Positions 45,168 to 55,395 are shown, counted from the stretch's first letter. The stretch: 64,000 nucleotides of DNA from Opitutus sp. GAS368 (GCA_945903465.1 CAMDOF010000009.1:1-64000), one strand, 5' to 3'. The notes: generated by a model from the sequence alone, not told the origin. Numbers and translations: made by a program.

Positions 45168-48100
45168 TTACGGTCTAAACAAACGATCGAGCGCGTTGAA
45201 ATTTTTGACCGCCGCCGGTTTTTTCTGCGCAACCGGCGTAGCTAAAATAGGCTTCGGGGGCGCGGTCACGGCGGCGATCGACGAGCCTGGATTCTCCACG
45301 CGTCCCGCTTTTAAGGCCGCCACCACTCGGTCAAGTTTCACAGCGGAGACTGGCTCCGCCGTCCCGAGTTCCTGCGCGAAAAGGCTCACCCGAAATTCCT
45401 CCACCAGCCAGCGGAGCGCATCCCAGCCAGTGGGAGTAGGCGCGAGTTCCGGAGTCACCTCGGCCGAGAGAACCGCGCGCCCGAGCCCAGCCGCCCCCGC
45501 TAACTGCGCGAGCGCCTTCTCATAGGGCGTGATCAGCGCGACGCGTTCCGCATCTTTGGCCGGTGACTGCCGCCACCGCTCCGCCCGCAGCTTCATGGCT
45601 TTGAGATAGCGGGGAAAATGGGCCAGCTGCGCATAAGGAGTCGTCCGCAAAAAATCAGGTGGTAACAGAGCCGCGAGATCGCGCTCCGCTCCTGGTGGTG
45701 CGTTGGGCTGAATCATGACCGCTTGGCGCAAGGCGAGAATCTCGCGCAGTTGATCGCAGAAGCGCGGCACCAGCCCGCGCAAGTCGGCCTGCGCCCGGTC
45801 ACGCACCGTGCCAAAAACTGCGGCCGTCAGAGGCGCCACCGCTCGGCCACACAGCCAGCCCCGGATGGCCTGAAACGCCTGCGCCTGCAAGGCGTCCGCT
45901 GGCGCCAGCGTCGTGATCAGCGGTCCCAGCAACCGCACGGCTCGGAGGTCCCGCTCCAACCAACCGAGGTCATGGCTCAGATGACACTCCAGCAGCGCGG
46001 CCAGGCCAGCCCTCGTCAGCGCGCGCGCCTCCTCCGGCGTCTTCGCCAGTCGCAGGGCAACCCCGCCGCTGACGACCGCTAAAGCGGGGAACGCCAAGAC
46101 CGGGACGCCCGCCGGCTCGGCCACCACAACGTTCTCCGGCACGTCGCCAAACTTCCACGTTACTTGGGCGGCCACCTCCCATTTTGCCCGCGCGCGCCGC
46201 CATGCCTCCGGCTCCACCCGCGCCACCGTGGCACTCGCCTCCCGTTTCTGCAGGTGCAACGCCGCATCAATCGCGACCAATTCACGGCTGGCGGCCAGCT
46301 CCTTACCCACTGCGTCAACCACCTTCACCCGCACCCGCAAATGCTCCGGCGGAGGTTTTTCTGCCCAGACCACCGGATCGATCGCCACGCGGAAACGCTC
46401 CGCAATCTGGGCCGCAAGCGCGGCCGTCAACGACTCACGCCGCCCAGTCAAGCGATCGCGCGCCACCAACTGCTCCGCCAAACTTTTTGCCGTCTCCGCC
46501 AGCGGCACGAAGCCCCGTCGCAGCTCCTTCGGAAGCGCGCGGAGATAGTGCTCCACTTTCGCCGCGAGGTGACCGGGCACCGCCCAATCGAGCGCAGCGG
46601 CCGTCAACGCCTCGGCGTCGCGTACACTCACCTCGAGCGTCACGCCGTCATCGTCCTGCCCGGGCTTGTAAGCGTAATTGAGCGGCATCGCGCGGTTCTC
46701 CAGCGGAAGCTCTTCTGGAAAGGCCCCCTCATCGTGATTGATCGTTTCAGGATCACGCAGATCCTCTGGCACCATCATCAAAAAACGCGGCTCCGCACCA
46801 CGACGCTCGCGGACGAGATCGACGAGTTCACCAACCGCCGAAATGCCAAGAATCGCGCCAGAGGCTGGGGCCCTCCGCGTCTCTGTATTATTTTTCTCAA
46901 TCCTCGCCAATTCCGGTTGTCCAGATTCAAGCGCAACGTCACCCGCACGCTCATTACGAACGGGCGCCCCCTTGGCCAACGGGAGCAACCGCGCCGCGTA
47001 AAACCGATACGCCGCCTCGTCGAGGTTGAGGTAACCACTGTCACGCGCACGGGTCAGCAGATCCGCCAGTCTCTCGCGCACACCGCGATTATGGGTGATA
47101 AAATCGAGCGGGAAGGTGATCGTATCGTTGACGAGACCTTCGCGGATAAAGATTTCGGTCGCGTGAAGGGGATCAATTTTACCAAAGCTCACGGCTCGGC
47201 TATCAAGCTCAAGGCCGTAGAGCCGAGTTTTTTGTTTTACCAGCACGCGGCCATTTGACTCGCTCCAAAAAGGCTCGCTGTGAGCCACCCGGACTAAATG
47301 CGCCCCGAGTTCGAGAGCCCACTGCGGATCGAGTCGCGCGCACGTTCGGGCAAATAAACGCGTGGTCTCCATCACCTCAGCCGCGACGATCCAGCGGGGC
47401 ACCCGGCGCGCGCCACCCGGAGTCGTGGCGGGAGCCGGCGACTTCGCGGGCGCCTTGCGCGGCTCTTCGCGCTTGAACAGCACCGAACCGGGAAACAAAG
47501 CGACCCGCCGGTCGTGCGTCGCCTTGTAGCCGCCATTCTCCTCGTCGAGATGCGCCAGATTACCCAGCAGCCCGGCCAGAATACTCCGATGAATCGCCCG
47601 ATAAGGTGGCGTGCCAAAAGTCGTGGTCTTCGCATCCACCACCGCCAATCCGTGCCACGCCGAGGTCATCCGAAAATCCTCCCGCTCCTTCATCGTATCC
47701 AGAAGCTGGGTATAAATGTCCCGCCATTCGCGCATCCGCGTATAACTGAGAAAATGATCGCGGCAAAACCGGCGCAGCTTCGCCTGAGTCAAGGTCGCCA
47801 ATTCATCGTGATACCCCTCCCACACATTTAGGAGGGTGAGGAAATCCGAATCGGGATGAACAAAGCGGCGGTGCGCCGCATCCGCCTGCTGCTGTTTATC
47901 CAGGGGACGTTCCCGCGGATCCTGAATCGACAAGCCCGCCGCAATCACGAGCACCTCGCGCAGCGCCTGCTCCGTGCGCGCCTGTAAAATCATCCGCCCC
48001 ACCGTTGGATCGACCGGCAACCGCGCCAGTTCACGACCGATCGGCGTCAGCTGCCGGTTCCATTCGACCTCGCCCGCCGCCGATCCGCTCCGCCCCTCTT

Positions 48101-49412
48101 CGGTCAATGCCCCCAGCTCCTCGAGAAGGGCATAACCAGCCCGGATCGATTTTACGGCGGGCTGATTGATAAAGGGAAAGCGCTCAATATCGCCGAGACC
48201 GAAGGCCTTCATCCGCAAGATCACGTCGGCAAGATTAGCCCGCTGAATTTCAGGCTGGGTAAAACGCGGGCGCTCGAGGTAATCTTTTTCCGAATACAAG
48301 CGGATGCAGACGCCATCGGCGACGCGGCCACTGCGCCCTTTGCGCTGGTCGGCACTCGATTGCGCCACCGGTTCAATCGGGAGCCGGCGCGTGCGGGCCT
48401 GCGGCGAGTAGCGGCTGAGGCGCGCGAGCCCAGTATCAATCACGAAACGGATACCGGGGATAGTCAGCGAGGTTTCCGCGATATTCGTCGCCAGGACGAT
48501 TTTGCGTTGCTGGGTCGGCGCGAACACGCGCTGCTGCTCAGCGTTGGAGAGTCGGCCAAACATCGGGATGATTTCGCATTGGCGCAGGCGGCGACCCTCC
48601 AACAAATCACCCACTTCCCGGATATCGCGCTCACTCGGGAGAAAAACCAAAACATCGCCGCTGGGGCTCTCCCGAGTCACCCGCTCGACCGCCGCCACCG
48701 CGCCATCAATGTAGTGGAGTGCCTCCGCCTTGGCGGTGCGTTCATCGCCTTCCGCGACATCCGAGCCGAGCTCATCCAGAGGCGCATAGATGACCTCGAC
48801 CGGGAACGTCCGGCCCTCCACGAGAATCACCGGGGCGCCATCAAACGCCTCGCTAAAGGCGGCCGTATCGATCGTGGCCGAAGTAATGATGATTTTCAGC
48901 TCGGGCCGTTTGTATCGGAGCGTGCGCAAGTGCCCGAGCAGAAAGTCGATGTTGAGCGAGCGCTCATGCGCCTCGTCGATGATGATGGTATCGTACTCGC
49001 GGAGCAGGGGGTCGCCCTGCACTTCGGCGAGCAGCATGCCGTCGGTGAGAAATTTTATCGCCGTCTTCGCCGTGGTCTGGTCGTTAAAACGAATTTTGCA
49101 GCCGACTTCGCGGCCCCAGGTGACGCCCAGCTCTTCCGCGACGCGTCGCGAGATCGAGAGCGCCGCCACCCGCCGCGGTTGCGTGCAGCCAATCCGCCCG
49201 CGTGCCCCCCGGCCAGCGGCTAGGCACATTTTGGGGATTTGCGTCGTCTTGCCGGAGCCGGTCTCACCCGCCAGAATCACGACCTGATTCGCCTGAATCG
49301 CCGCCGTGATCTCCTCCGCGCGCACACTGATGGGTAACTCAGGCGGAAACTCGAGGCGGAAAGGAAAGGATTGGTCAGACGAAGGCGGCACGTGATGAGA
49401 AGAGACTGTCAA
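45168..49412 (-). CDS. hrpA: ATP-dependent RNA helicase, HrpA-like
   Basis: A 1414-residue DEAH-box helicase. It shows Walker A GETGSGKT (49-56), DEAH (146-149), SAT (178-180), the motif-VI region QRKGRSGR, and the long C-terminal OB/DUF3418 parts of HrpA. It resolves RNA structures and aids ribosome or mRNA quality control. It is longer than E. coli HrpA by about 110 residues, with a charged insertion after the helicase core. It is a single gene with no obvious operon partner. Confidence 0.93.
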   Translation of the reverse strand: MTVSSHHVPPSSDQSFPFRLEFPPELPISVRAEEITAAIQANQVVILAGETGSGKTTQIPKMCLAAGRGARGRIGCTQPRRVAALSISRRVAEELGVTWGREVGCKIRFNDQTTAKTAIKFLTDGMLLAEVQGDPLLREYDTIIIDEAHERSLNIDFLLGHLRTLRYKRPELKIIITSATIDTAAFSEAFDGAPVILVEGRTFPVEVIYAPLDELGSDVAEGDERTAKAEALHYIDGAVAAVERVTRESPSGDVLVFLPSERDIREVGDLLEGRRLRQCEIIPMFGRLSNAEQQRVFAPTQQRKIVLATNIAETSLTIPGIRFVIDTGLARLSRYSPQARTRRLPIEPVAQSSADQRKGRSGRVADGVCIRLYSEKDYLERPRFTQPEIQRANLADVILRMKAFGLGDIERFPFINQPAVKSIRAGYALLEELGALTEEGRSGSAAGEVEWNRQLTPIGRELARLPVDPTVGRMILQARTEQALREVLVIAAGLSIQDPRERPLDKQQQADAAHRRFVHPDSDFLTLLNVWEGYHDELATLTQAKLRRFCRDHFLSYTRMREWRDIYTQLLDTMKEREDFRMTSAWHGLAVVDAKTTTFGTPPYRAIHRSILAGLLGNLAHLDEENGGYKATHDRRVALFPGSVLFKREEPRKAPAKSPAPATTPGGARRVPRWIVAAEVMETTRLFARTCARLDPQWALELGAHLVRVAHSEPFWSESNGRVLVKQKTRLYGLELDSRAVSFGKIDPLHATEIFIREGLVNDTITFPLDFITHNRGVRERLADLLTRARDSGYLNLDEAAYRFYAARLLPLAKGAPVRNERAGDVALESGQPELARIEKNNTETRRAPASGAILGISAVGELVDLVRERRGAEPRFLMMVPEDLRDPETINHDEGAFPEELPLENRAMPLNYAYKPGQDDDGVTLEVSVRDAEALTAAALDWAVPGHLAAKVEHYLRALPKELRRGFVPLAETAKSLAEQLVARDRLTGRRESLTAALAAQIAERFRVAIDPVVWAEKPPPEHLRVRVKVVDAVGKELAASRELVAIDAALHLQKREASATVARVEPEAWRRARAKWEVAAQVTWKFGDVPENVVVAEPAGVPVLAFPALAVVSGGVALRLAKTPEEARALTRAGLAALLECHLSHDLGWLERDLRAVRLLGPLITTLAPADALQAQAFQAIRGWLCGRAVAPLTAAVFGTVRDRAQADLRGLVPRFCDQLREILALRQAVMIQPNAPPGAERDLAALLPPDFLRTTPYAQLAHFPRYLKAMKLRAERWRQSPAKDAERVALITPYEKALAQLAGAAGLGRAVLSAEVTPELAPTPTGWDALRWLVEEFRVSLFAQELGTAEPVSAVKLDRVVAALKAGRVENPGSSIAAVTAPPKPILATPVAQKKPAAVKNFNALDRLFRP

Positions 49413-49513
49413 TTCGTTTGAAATCGAAACAAAGATCTGAAGTGAAAAGCAGGAAATTGTCTAAAATACCAGTAGCCCGATGCCTGCTTTCCTGATTTCC
49501 CCTTTAATCTTTT

Positions 49514-50029
49514 ATGCGGCCACCGCCATTCCTCCCTGAAGAAACGTTAATCCGCGTACTCCGACTCGCGAAGTTCGACGGCGTGTCCGCACTCGTGCTC
49601 GGTGCCCTGTTCGCCCTCGTTTCGGCGGCGAGCGGGCAGCTGCCTTTCACGGCGATTGGGCTTCTCGCCGCTGGGGCGGGAGCCATCGAGTTGCACGGCG
49701 CCGAACTTATCCGGCAGGGCGAGCCTCGCGGCATGAACTGGCTGATCGCCAGCCAAGGGTTGATGCTGCTCGTGATTTTCAGCTATTGCGGGATGCGGCT
49801 CTGGTTGATTGCGCCCGCCGCCACGCCCGAGCATTTCCAAGAGCTGTTCACCGCCAGCGCGGCCCAATGGGGAATGTCCCTCGATGATTATTTGCAGGTT
49901 TTAAATCGGCTTACCGCGCTGGCCGTGGCCTTGGTCGGAATCGGCTTTCAGGGGGGCATGGCGCGCTACTACTGGCGCCGCCGCCAGCCCATCGCCCAAG
50001 CCTTGGCGATGGAAACGGACGAGGCGTGA
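49514..50029 (+). CDS. Four-helix membrane protein, function unknown
   Basis: A 171-residue protein with about four hydrophobic segments (GALFALVSAASG, TAIGLLAAGAGAIEL, NWLIASQGLMLLVIFSY, ALAVALVGIGFQGGM) and a short loop region. No named family is recognised. It is divergent from the helicase gene, separated by 101 bp. Confidence 0.6.
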   Translation: MRPPPFLPEETLIRVLRLAKFDGVSALVLGALFALVSAASGQLPFTAIGLLAAGAGAIELHGAELIRQGEPRGMNWLIASQGLMLLVIFSYCGMRLWLIAPAATPEHFQELFTASAAQWGMSLDDYLQVLNRLTALAVALVGIGFQGGMARYYWRRRQPIAQALAMETDEA

Positions 50030-50154
50030 GTCTCGCAACCAACCGCGCCAAAGCCCAACCACCCGCGCCAGCGCGTTGACGACGCGAGCCGCCCCGCCGT
50101 GATTCGATCTCGGGCCCACTTGCTCCACGGCCACCACGACCTACCTTCTCCGCC

Positions 50155-50796
50155 ATGTCCAAAGATCGATATATCGCCGCTAAACAAAAATGGGCGGAAA
50201 AACAAAGCGCCCGCGGGTTCACTCCGCGCCCGGTCGCTTCGGCCGAACGCCTGCCGCCTGGGCAAAAATTGACCGCGGGGTTCCCCGTGCTCGATCTTGG
50301 CGTCCAACCAGAAATTTCACCCGAGGAATGGCTTCTAAAAATTGACGGCCTCGTGGCGCAGCCGACCAGCCTTGCTTGGGCGCAGTTCAACGCCCTCCCC
50401 CAGGTCGATGACGCCAGTGATTTCCACTGCGTCACCACGTGGAGCAAGTATGATTGTCGCTGGGGCGGCGTGGCCTTCACGACGCTCTACGAGCAGGTCC
50501 AACCTCTCCCAGAAGCGCAGTTCGTTTATTTCACCAGCTACGATGGTTACTCCACCAACGTACCGCTCGCGCAGTGCCTCGATGCCGACGTCCTGATCGC
50601 GACTTCGTTCGACGGGGCCCCCCTCGCCCGCGAACACGGCGGCCTCGCTCGGGTGATCATCCCGAAGCTGTACGCGTGGAAGGGGGCGAAGTTCGTCAGC
50701 GGCATCACCTTTCTCGCTGAGGATAAACTCGGTTTCTGGGAGGTGCGCGGCTACTCCAACACCGCCGATCCGTGGACCGAGGATCGCTACGCATAA
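50155..50796 (+). CDS. Sulfite-oxidase-like molybdopterin-binding protein
   Basis: A 213-residue cytoplasmic protein with the oxidoreductase molybdopterin domain. DFHCVTTWSKYD contains Cys92, the position of the molybdenum-ligand cysteine. Other family blocks are GGVAFTTLYEQV, TSYDGYSTNVPL, EHGGLARVIIPKLYAWKGAKFV and the C-terminal GFWEVRGYSN. No Tat signal and no b-type haem partner is visible. The gene for a MobA-like nucleotidyltransferase lies next to it on the opposite strand. Similar small cytoplasmic proteins are often assumed to be Moco enzymes of unknown substrate. Confidence 0.85.
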   Translation: MSKDRYIAAKQKWAEKQSARGFTPRPVASAERLPPGQKLTAGFPVLDLGVQPEISPEEWLLKIDGLVAQPTSLAWAQFNALPQVDDASDFHCVTTWSKYDCRWGGVAFTTLYEQVQPLPEAQFVYFTSYDGYSTNVPLAQCLDADVLIATSFDGAPLAREHGGLARVIIPKLYAWKGAKFVSGITFLAEDKLGFWEVRGYSNTADPWTEDRYA

Positions 50797-50902
50797 GGCG
50801 CCAACCCACGCTTCCGCGATCCTCGCCTCTCCTTTCCTGAAAATAGTGGCCTTCTCGTCCCCTCCGCACTGACGACCGCCCCACCTCGGCTCGCGGGTGG
50901 AC

Positions 50903-51559
50903 CTAATCGCCGTGGGGATCGCCGGACGGCACCGACCGCGGTTCGTTCCAGTTTTGGAGACCCCGTGCCGCCCGCTCGCCGATCGGCTCCACACTCATGA
51001 GCCCCGCCGCCACCGCGGCTGTGAGGAGACGTTGCAGCGATAAATCCCCTCGGCGCCAAGCCGCCTCCGCGAGCACCTTCATTTCCTGAGGATAAATGGC
51101 CGCCAAAGGCTCAAAATAATCGTGGTGACGCCCCACCCGACCAACCCCGGGCCGACAGCCGGCAAGTAATCTGGAAAACCATTCCGGCGTGATCGCCGGC
51201 AAATCAATCGCCAAAACCGCCAGCCACGGCTGCGTCGCAGCGTCGAGTCCCGCGACCAAGCCCGCGAGCGGGCCCGACCCCACGGGCCCACCACTCATTA
51301 CAACGCGGTCGTGCCCGACCGCGCCGGCCGGAGCCCCCGCGGCATCCAGCACGACCGCCGTATAACCCACCGCGCTCGCCGCCCACCATTGCTCGGCCCG
51401 CGCGGAGAGAAAAATTTCCACCGCCCCCGCCCGCCGGAGGACATCGCGCTGACGTTGCCACATCGGCACCCCGTCCGCGTGAAGCAACGCCTTGTCGCGT
51501 CCCATCCGCGTAGAATACCCCGCCGCCAAAACTACCGCACTAAAAGATATCGATGCCAT
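50903..51559 (-). CDS. MobA-like molybdenum-cofactor nucleotidyltransferase
   Basis: A 218-residue NTP-transferase with the signature AVVLAAGYSTRMGRDKALL at the N-terminus and ALDLPAITPEWFSRLL-type (VLAIDLPAITPE) acceptor motif. This is the MobA/MocA family, which adds GMP or CMP to molybdopterin. The ATG giving MASISFSAV is used because the family begins there; the longer frame adds 89 unrelated residues. It ends 107 bp from the convergent end of the molybdopterin-domain gene, suggesting a functional pair. Confidence 0.82.
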   Translation of the reverse strand: MASISFSAVVLAAGYSTRMGRDKALLHADGVPMWQRQRDVLRRAGAVEIFLSARAEQWWAASAVGYTAVVLDAAGAPAGAVGHDRVVMSGGPVGSGPLAGLVAGLDAATQPWLAVLAIDLPAITPEWFSRLLAGCRPGVGRVGRHHDYFEPLAAIYPQEMKVLAEAAWRRGDLSLQRLLTAAVAAGLMSVEPIGERAARGLQNWNEPRSVPSGDPHGD

Positions 51560-51837
51560 CGAGCTGAAAAGGGAGTTACTCGCGACCAGCGTGACCGGCA
51601 AGCACCGAGCACTCCTGACCATAACAAGCCATCTGCCCACGCCCATCGCGGCGGACCGCCCCGGAAGGCTTCCCCCGCCCGCAGCACAACGCCCCGGACT
51701 TCCCCGAACTACCCCCATCGCCCCCATCGCCAAGACGATCAGCCGCTGGATTAATCGGCAATTTATCAGTCGACCCGATCGGGCACGCCCACTTCCCGTT
51801 GGACAACACCCCGCGCCTTCCCCCACTTTCCCCCATC

Positions 51838-53166
51838 ATGGCCGAGACCAACCGCCCCCTTGCCAATCGCATTCTCACCGGTCTCGCCTTCGGCGTGCTC
51901 GCCGGTATCACCACGCTCTTGATCGGAAAACTCGCGCCTGAAGCGCTCGTCACCATGCGCAAGGTGGCCACAAACGTACTCGATCCCTTCGGGCAGATAT
52001 TTCTTCGCATTCTGTTTTTCGTCGTGATCCCCTTGGTGTTTGCCTCGCTTGCCGCCGGCATCGTGCAACTCGGGCGCCTCGACAAACTCGGGCCACTCGC
52101 CGGACGAACCTTCGCCCTCTTCTTTCTGAATATGGCGATCGGCGTCTCGCTCGGTTTGATCATGATGAATGTCGTCAAACCCGGCCAGCATCTCGCGCCT
52201 GAGGCGAAGACGCGCCTCATGGCCGAGTTTGGCGGTGCCGCCCAAAAGCATATCGCGAGTGGAGCCGCCAGCCCGCAGATGAACTTCGCGTCCATCGTCG
52301 AAATGTTCATGCCGAAAAATCTCTTTGGCGCCGTCGTCGGTCATAATAACAACGTCATCGGCGACGTGTTGCCGCTCATCCTATTCGCCATTCTCGTCGG
52401 CGCCGCCGGCACACAGCTCAGCGAAGAAAAACGCCGGCAGCTCCAAGAGTTTCTCGAACTCATCGGCGAGCTGATGACTCGTATCGTGAACTTCGCGCTC
52501 AAACTCGCACCTTACGCCGTGCCGGCGATGATCTACAGCGTCATCATTAAAGTTGGGGTCGATATTCTGATCGCCTTGGGCGTGTTCGTCATCGGCTGCG
52601 TCGCGGTCATGCTCCTGCACCTCTTTGGCACGATGTCGCTCTGGATAAAATTTTGGGCGAAGCGCCGCCCCCTCCAAGTGTGGCGCGATCTCCGTGCGGT
52701 GCTGATCACCGCATTCTCCACCAGTTCGAGCAACGCCACTTTGCCCGCCGCACTCGCGTGCGCCAAGGACACGCTCAAAATCCAACCGAGCGTCGCTGGC
52801 TTTGTCCTGCCCCTCGGCACCACGATGAACATGAGCGGCACCGCCCTCTATGAGGGTTGCGTGGTGCTATTCGTCGCCCAGGTCTTTGGCGTCGATCTCT
52901 CGGCTGGCCAACAAATCACCTTGTTACTTCTCTCTGTCCTCAGCGCCGTCGCCGTCGCGGGTATCCCCGGCGGATCCCTCCCTCTCATCGCTGGACTCTT
53001 GGTCACATTTGGCATCCCCGCCGAGGGGATCGGCATCGTGCTCGGCGCCGATCGTATTCTCGATATGACCCGCACCATGACCAATGTTGGCTCCGATATG
53101 GTCACGACCCTCGTCGTCGATGCCCATGTTCGCGTCAACGAAGAGCCCATCGCCTCCGAAAGCTGA
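51838..53166 (+). CDS. Dicarboxylate/glutamate:cation symporter (DAACS family)
   Basis: A 442-residue transporter with about eight membrane helices and two re-entrant loops. The first loop has STSSSNATLPA, followed by GFVLPLGTTMNMSGTALYEG and the second-loop region IPGGSLPL, DRILDMTRTMTNVGSD. These are the DAACS (GltP/DctA) family hallmarks. The substrate is probably C4-dicarboxylate or acidic amino acid, driven by Na+ or H+. The ATG is preceded by a weak site; 13 extra upstream residues are rejected. Confidence 0.93.
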   Translation: MAETNRPLANRILTGLAFGVLAGITTLLIGKLAPEALVTMRKVATNVLDPFGQIFLRILFFVVIPLVFASLAAGIVQLGRLDKLGPLAGRTFALFFLNMAIGVSLGLIMMNVVKPGQHLAPEAKTRLMAEFGGAAQKHIASGAASPQMNFASIVEMFMPKNLFGAVVGHNNNVIGDVLPLILFAILVGAAGTQLSEEKRRQLQEFLELIGELMTRIVNFALKLAPYAVPAMIYSVIIKVGVDILIALGVFVIGCVAVMLLHLFGTMSLWIKFWAKRRPLQVWRDLRAVLITAFSTSSSNATLPAALACAKDTLKIQPSVAGFVLPLGTTMNMSGTALYEGCVVLFVAQVFGVDLSAGQQITLLLLSVLSAVAVAGIPGGSLPLIAGLLVTFGIPAEGIGIVLGADRILDMTRTMTNVGSDMVTTLVVDAHVRVNEEPIASES

Positions 53167-53258
53167 AAAGCCGCAGCGTGAGGACCTAATCAGGGCAGCC
53201 GCCGCCCCAAAGTCCGAGCCCGCCGCTCACGTCCTCTCCTTCCAACCCTAGAATTCCG

Positions 53259-54056
53259 ATGACCTTCGACCTACTTTCGCTCTATAACCTTCCAACGTGG
53301 CTATTTTGTGCGGTTATCGTCGGAGCGTTCATCACCTTCGCCCTGACCGGCCAAATCATCGTCCGCCGTTTTCTGCCCCGCTGGTTTGGAGACAAGGAGT
53401 ACAACGACATCGTGGGCCAGTTCCTCTCGGCCTCGGGCGTGTTTTTCGGCATCACGTTAGGTCTGTTCTCCGTGGGTGCATGGGAGAATTTTTCATCGGT
53501 GGATGGCGCCGTCACGGGAGAGGCAAACCTTCTCGGGGTTCTTTATCGCGTCGTGGATAACTACCCGGAACCACATCGCGCGGTATTAACCGACCAACTA
53601 CGTGATTATGTCCGACAGGAAATTGACCAAGCTTGGCCCCAGCAACGCGTCGGTATCATCCCGGGGACGAACGGAAATCTCAAACTCAGCCGCTTCTTCA
53701 AGAATCTCTCGCTCGTTGAACCATCGACCGAAGCTCAGAAAATTCTTTATCACGAAGCTACCCGCACGTTCATCAGCATGATCGAAAGTCGACGCCGGCG
53801 CCTCGCCAGCGTGACGACCCAACTTCCCCCGATCATCTGGATCGTCGTGATGGGCGGCTCGATCCTAACGCTCTCACTGATGTGGCTCTTCGTTGTGGAA
53901 AATAAGCGCCTGCACGATCTGCTCACGACCATCCTCGCAAGCCTGCTTGGCCTGCTCGTATTCTTGATCGCGGTGATGGATTTCCCTTTCCGCGGGGAAT
54001 TCAGTGTTGGCCCAGACGCGTTTGAAATCATCTACGAACAGTTGATGAAAAAATAA
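53259..54056 (+). CDS. DUF4239-like membrane protein
   Basis: A 265-residue protein with four hydrophobic segments, two N-terminal (about 13-33 and 58-78) and two C-terminal (about 190-212, 222-242). The middle part is a soluble helical domain. Blocks ASGVFFGITLGLFSVGAW and FPFRGEFSVGPDAFE match the bestrophin-like DUF4239 group. Function unknown, possibly a channel. It follows the symporter by 92 bp on the same strand and may be co-transcribed. Confidence 0.8.
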   Translation: MTFDLLSLYNLPTWLFCAVIVGAFITFALTGQIIVRRFLPRWFGDKEYNDIVGQFLSASGVFFGITLGLFSVGAWENFSSVDGAVTGEANLLGVLYRVVDNYPEPHRAVLTDQLRDYVRQEIDQAWPQQRVGIIPGTNGNLKLSRFFKNLSLVEPSTEAQKILYHEATRTFISMIESRRRRLASVTTQLPPIIWIVVMGGSILTLSLMWLFVVENKRLHDLLTTILASLLGLLVFLIAVMDFPFRGEFSVGPDAFEIIYEQLMKK

Positions 54057-54594
54057 GCGGGACCTCATCGAGTCGGAATTCTTTTTGAAGATCCGTCGAA
54101 AAGACCGGCGGTCCCTCGCACCACCGGCGAGGAAGCAAGCGACTGATGACTCGCACTCAGGCTCCTCGCCCAGACACGCCGGCGGCAAATCGCCGGGAAG
54201 CCGGCGAGCACCAAGCAATGGACGCTGTACCGGGGCGGCCCCTCTCGCCGCAAAGAGAAAGCCTCGCAGCCTGTCGTCCTTATAAAAACAAGGCGTCTGG
54301 AATCAGTTCTTGGGGATTTTGCGCTCATAAAAACTCGGATATTTAGCCATAAACGCCTTCCAGCCGGCTAAGTCCGACCGACCACGGCAGATTTTTGCAC
54401 GGACCGGCTCAGAGGGTGGAACGTGGGCTCCACGCGCTTTTTGCTTTCGGCACAAAACTAACCGAACGCCGAGCGCATGATCGATCCTTTCGTGCACCAA
54501 GTTCCCGTGCAAAATCCGCCGTGCGACCGACTCCTGAGCTTCAGGAGACGTTGACATAGCCTCAGCGGCTGACCACGCCGATCGACCGGCCGCC
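54057..54594. other. Gap with the second 132-bp element; no gene
   Basis: A 538-base region between convergent genes (DUF4239 and Hsp33). It holds the second copy of the 132-bp inverted-repeat element. No reading frame in the rest shows family resemblance. Confidence 0.5.
54390..54521. repeat. 132-bp MITE-like element, copy 2
   Basis: Same length, orientation and inverted ends as the copy at 3001. The left end GATTTTTGCACGGACCGGCT and the right end CCCGTGCAAAATCCGCCG are conserved; the inner part is diverged. Not coding. It lies in the 3' gap between two convergent genes, a safe place for a mobile element. Confidence 0.65.
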
Positions 54595-55395
54595 TCAATG
54601 GTGAGCGATAAACGCCTCGAGCGCTTCACGCGTTATCCCGTGCCTCACGCCACATCGCGGGCAACGAATTTCCAGTTTCCGATCGCCCCCAAAGAGCCCC
54701 TCAGGATCTTGGCGCATTGCCGGGGCGACGATCGCCAGCATCCGCACCTGGTTGCACCCGCAGTGCCAGCGATAAACGCGCCGCTCCAACAATGTTAGGG
54801 TCTCTTCGACTTCAATCGCCCGCACCTGCTCCGCCGTAAGATTGCGCAACCAACCCAAATCACAGTCCGGATGTTCCGTTACCATCGCGAAGGATTCCTC
54901 TCCGAGCTGAAAAAAACGCGCCCCGCGCTGCTCGCTCTGCGTGTAAAATTTCTCCGCCGCCGCCAAGGGATCGTTACCACTAAAGGTCACCGCACTGCGC
55001 CGCTTTTCTCCGCGCCCCCGCACGACGTCCGCATAAAAAATATTCTCCGGCAACTCCTTCACGTTCTCGTCGAAAACGCTCCCAATTACCGCCCCGGTCT
55101 CGTTATCACCTGTTATAAAAAGATTCACGCGCGGCGCTTGAAAATTAATGGTCCACGCCAGCAGTTCGTTCCGTGGACGCGACGCGGCGTGCAGCACAAA
55201 AGCCACCAGCGCTCGCTTGAAAAGGGCATCATGCTCCGGCGCGACCCGGGTCTGCGTCGCCCCCAAGTGGAGATAGTAATCAACAAAGAGCTCCCCAAAA
55301 TCTGCCCGCGCCAGCAGCGCGTGGCGGTTCCGCACAAAATGCGTGCAAACTTCAAGGCCGGCATCGGCCAGGTTAGGCGGCGTGGTTTCCAACAT
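54595..55395 (-). CDS. hslO: Hsp33-like redox-regulated chaperone
   Basis: A 266-residue protein ending in a zinc domain with the Hsp33 arrangement HCGC...CPRC: Cys212, Cys214, Cys245 and Cys248. The spacing of 31 residues between the second and third cysteine equals that of E. coli Hsp33 (234 to 265). The N-terminal substrate-binding part is divergent. Under oxidative stress the cysteines would release zinc and form disulfides to activate the chaperone. Single gene; convergent with DUF4239. Confidence 0.82.
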   Translation of the reverse strand: MLETTPPNLADAGLEVCTHFVRNRHALLARADFGELFVDYYLHLGATQTRVAPEHDALFKRALVAFVLHAASRPRNELLAWTINFQAPRVNLFITGDNETGAVIGSVFDENVKELPENIFYADVVRGRGEKRRSAVTFSGNDPLAAAEKFYTQSEQRGARFFQLGEESFAMVTEHPDCDLGWLRNLTAEQVRAIEVEETLTLLERRVYRWHCGCNQVRMLAIVAPAMRQDPEGLFGGDRKLEIRCPRCGVRHGITREALEAFIAHH

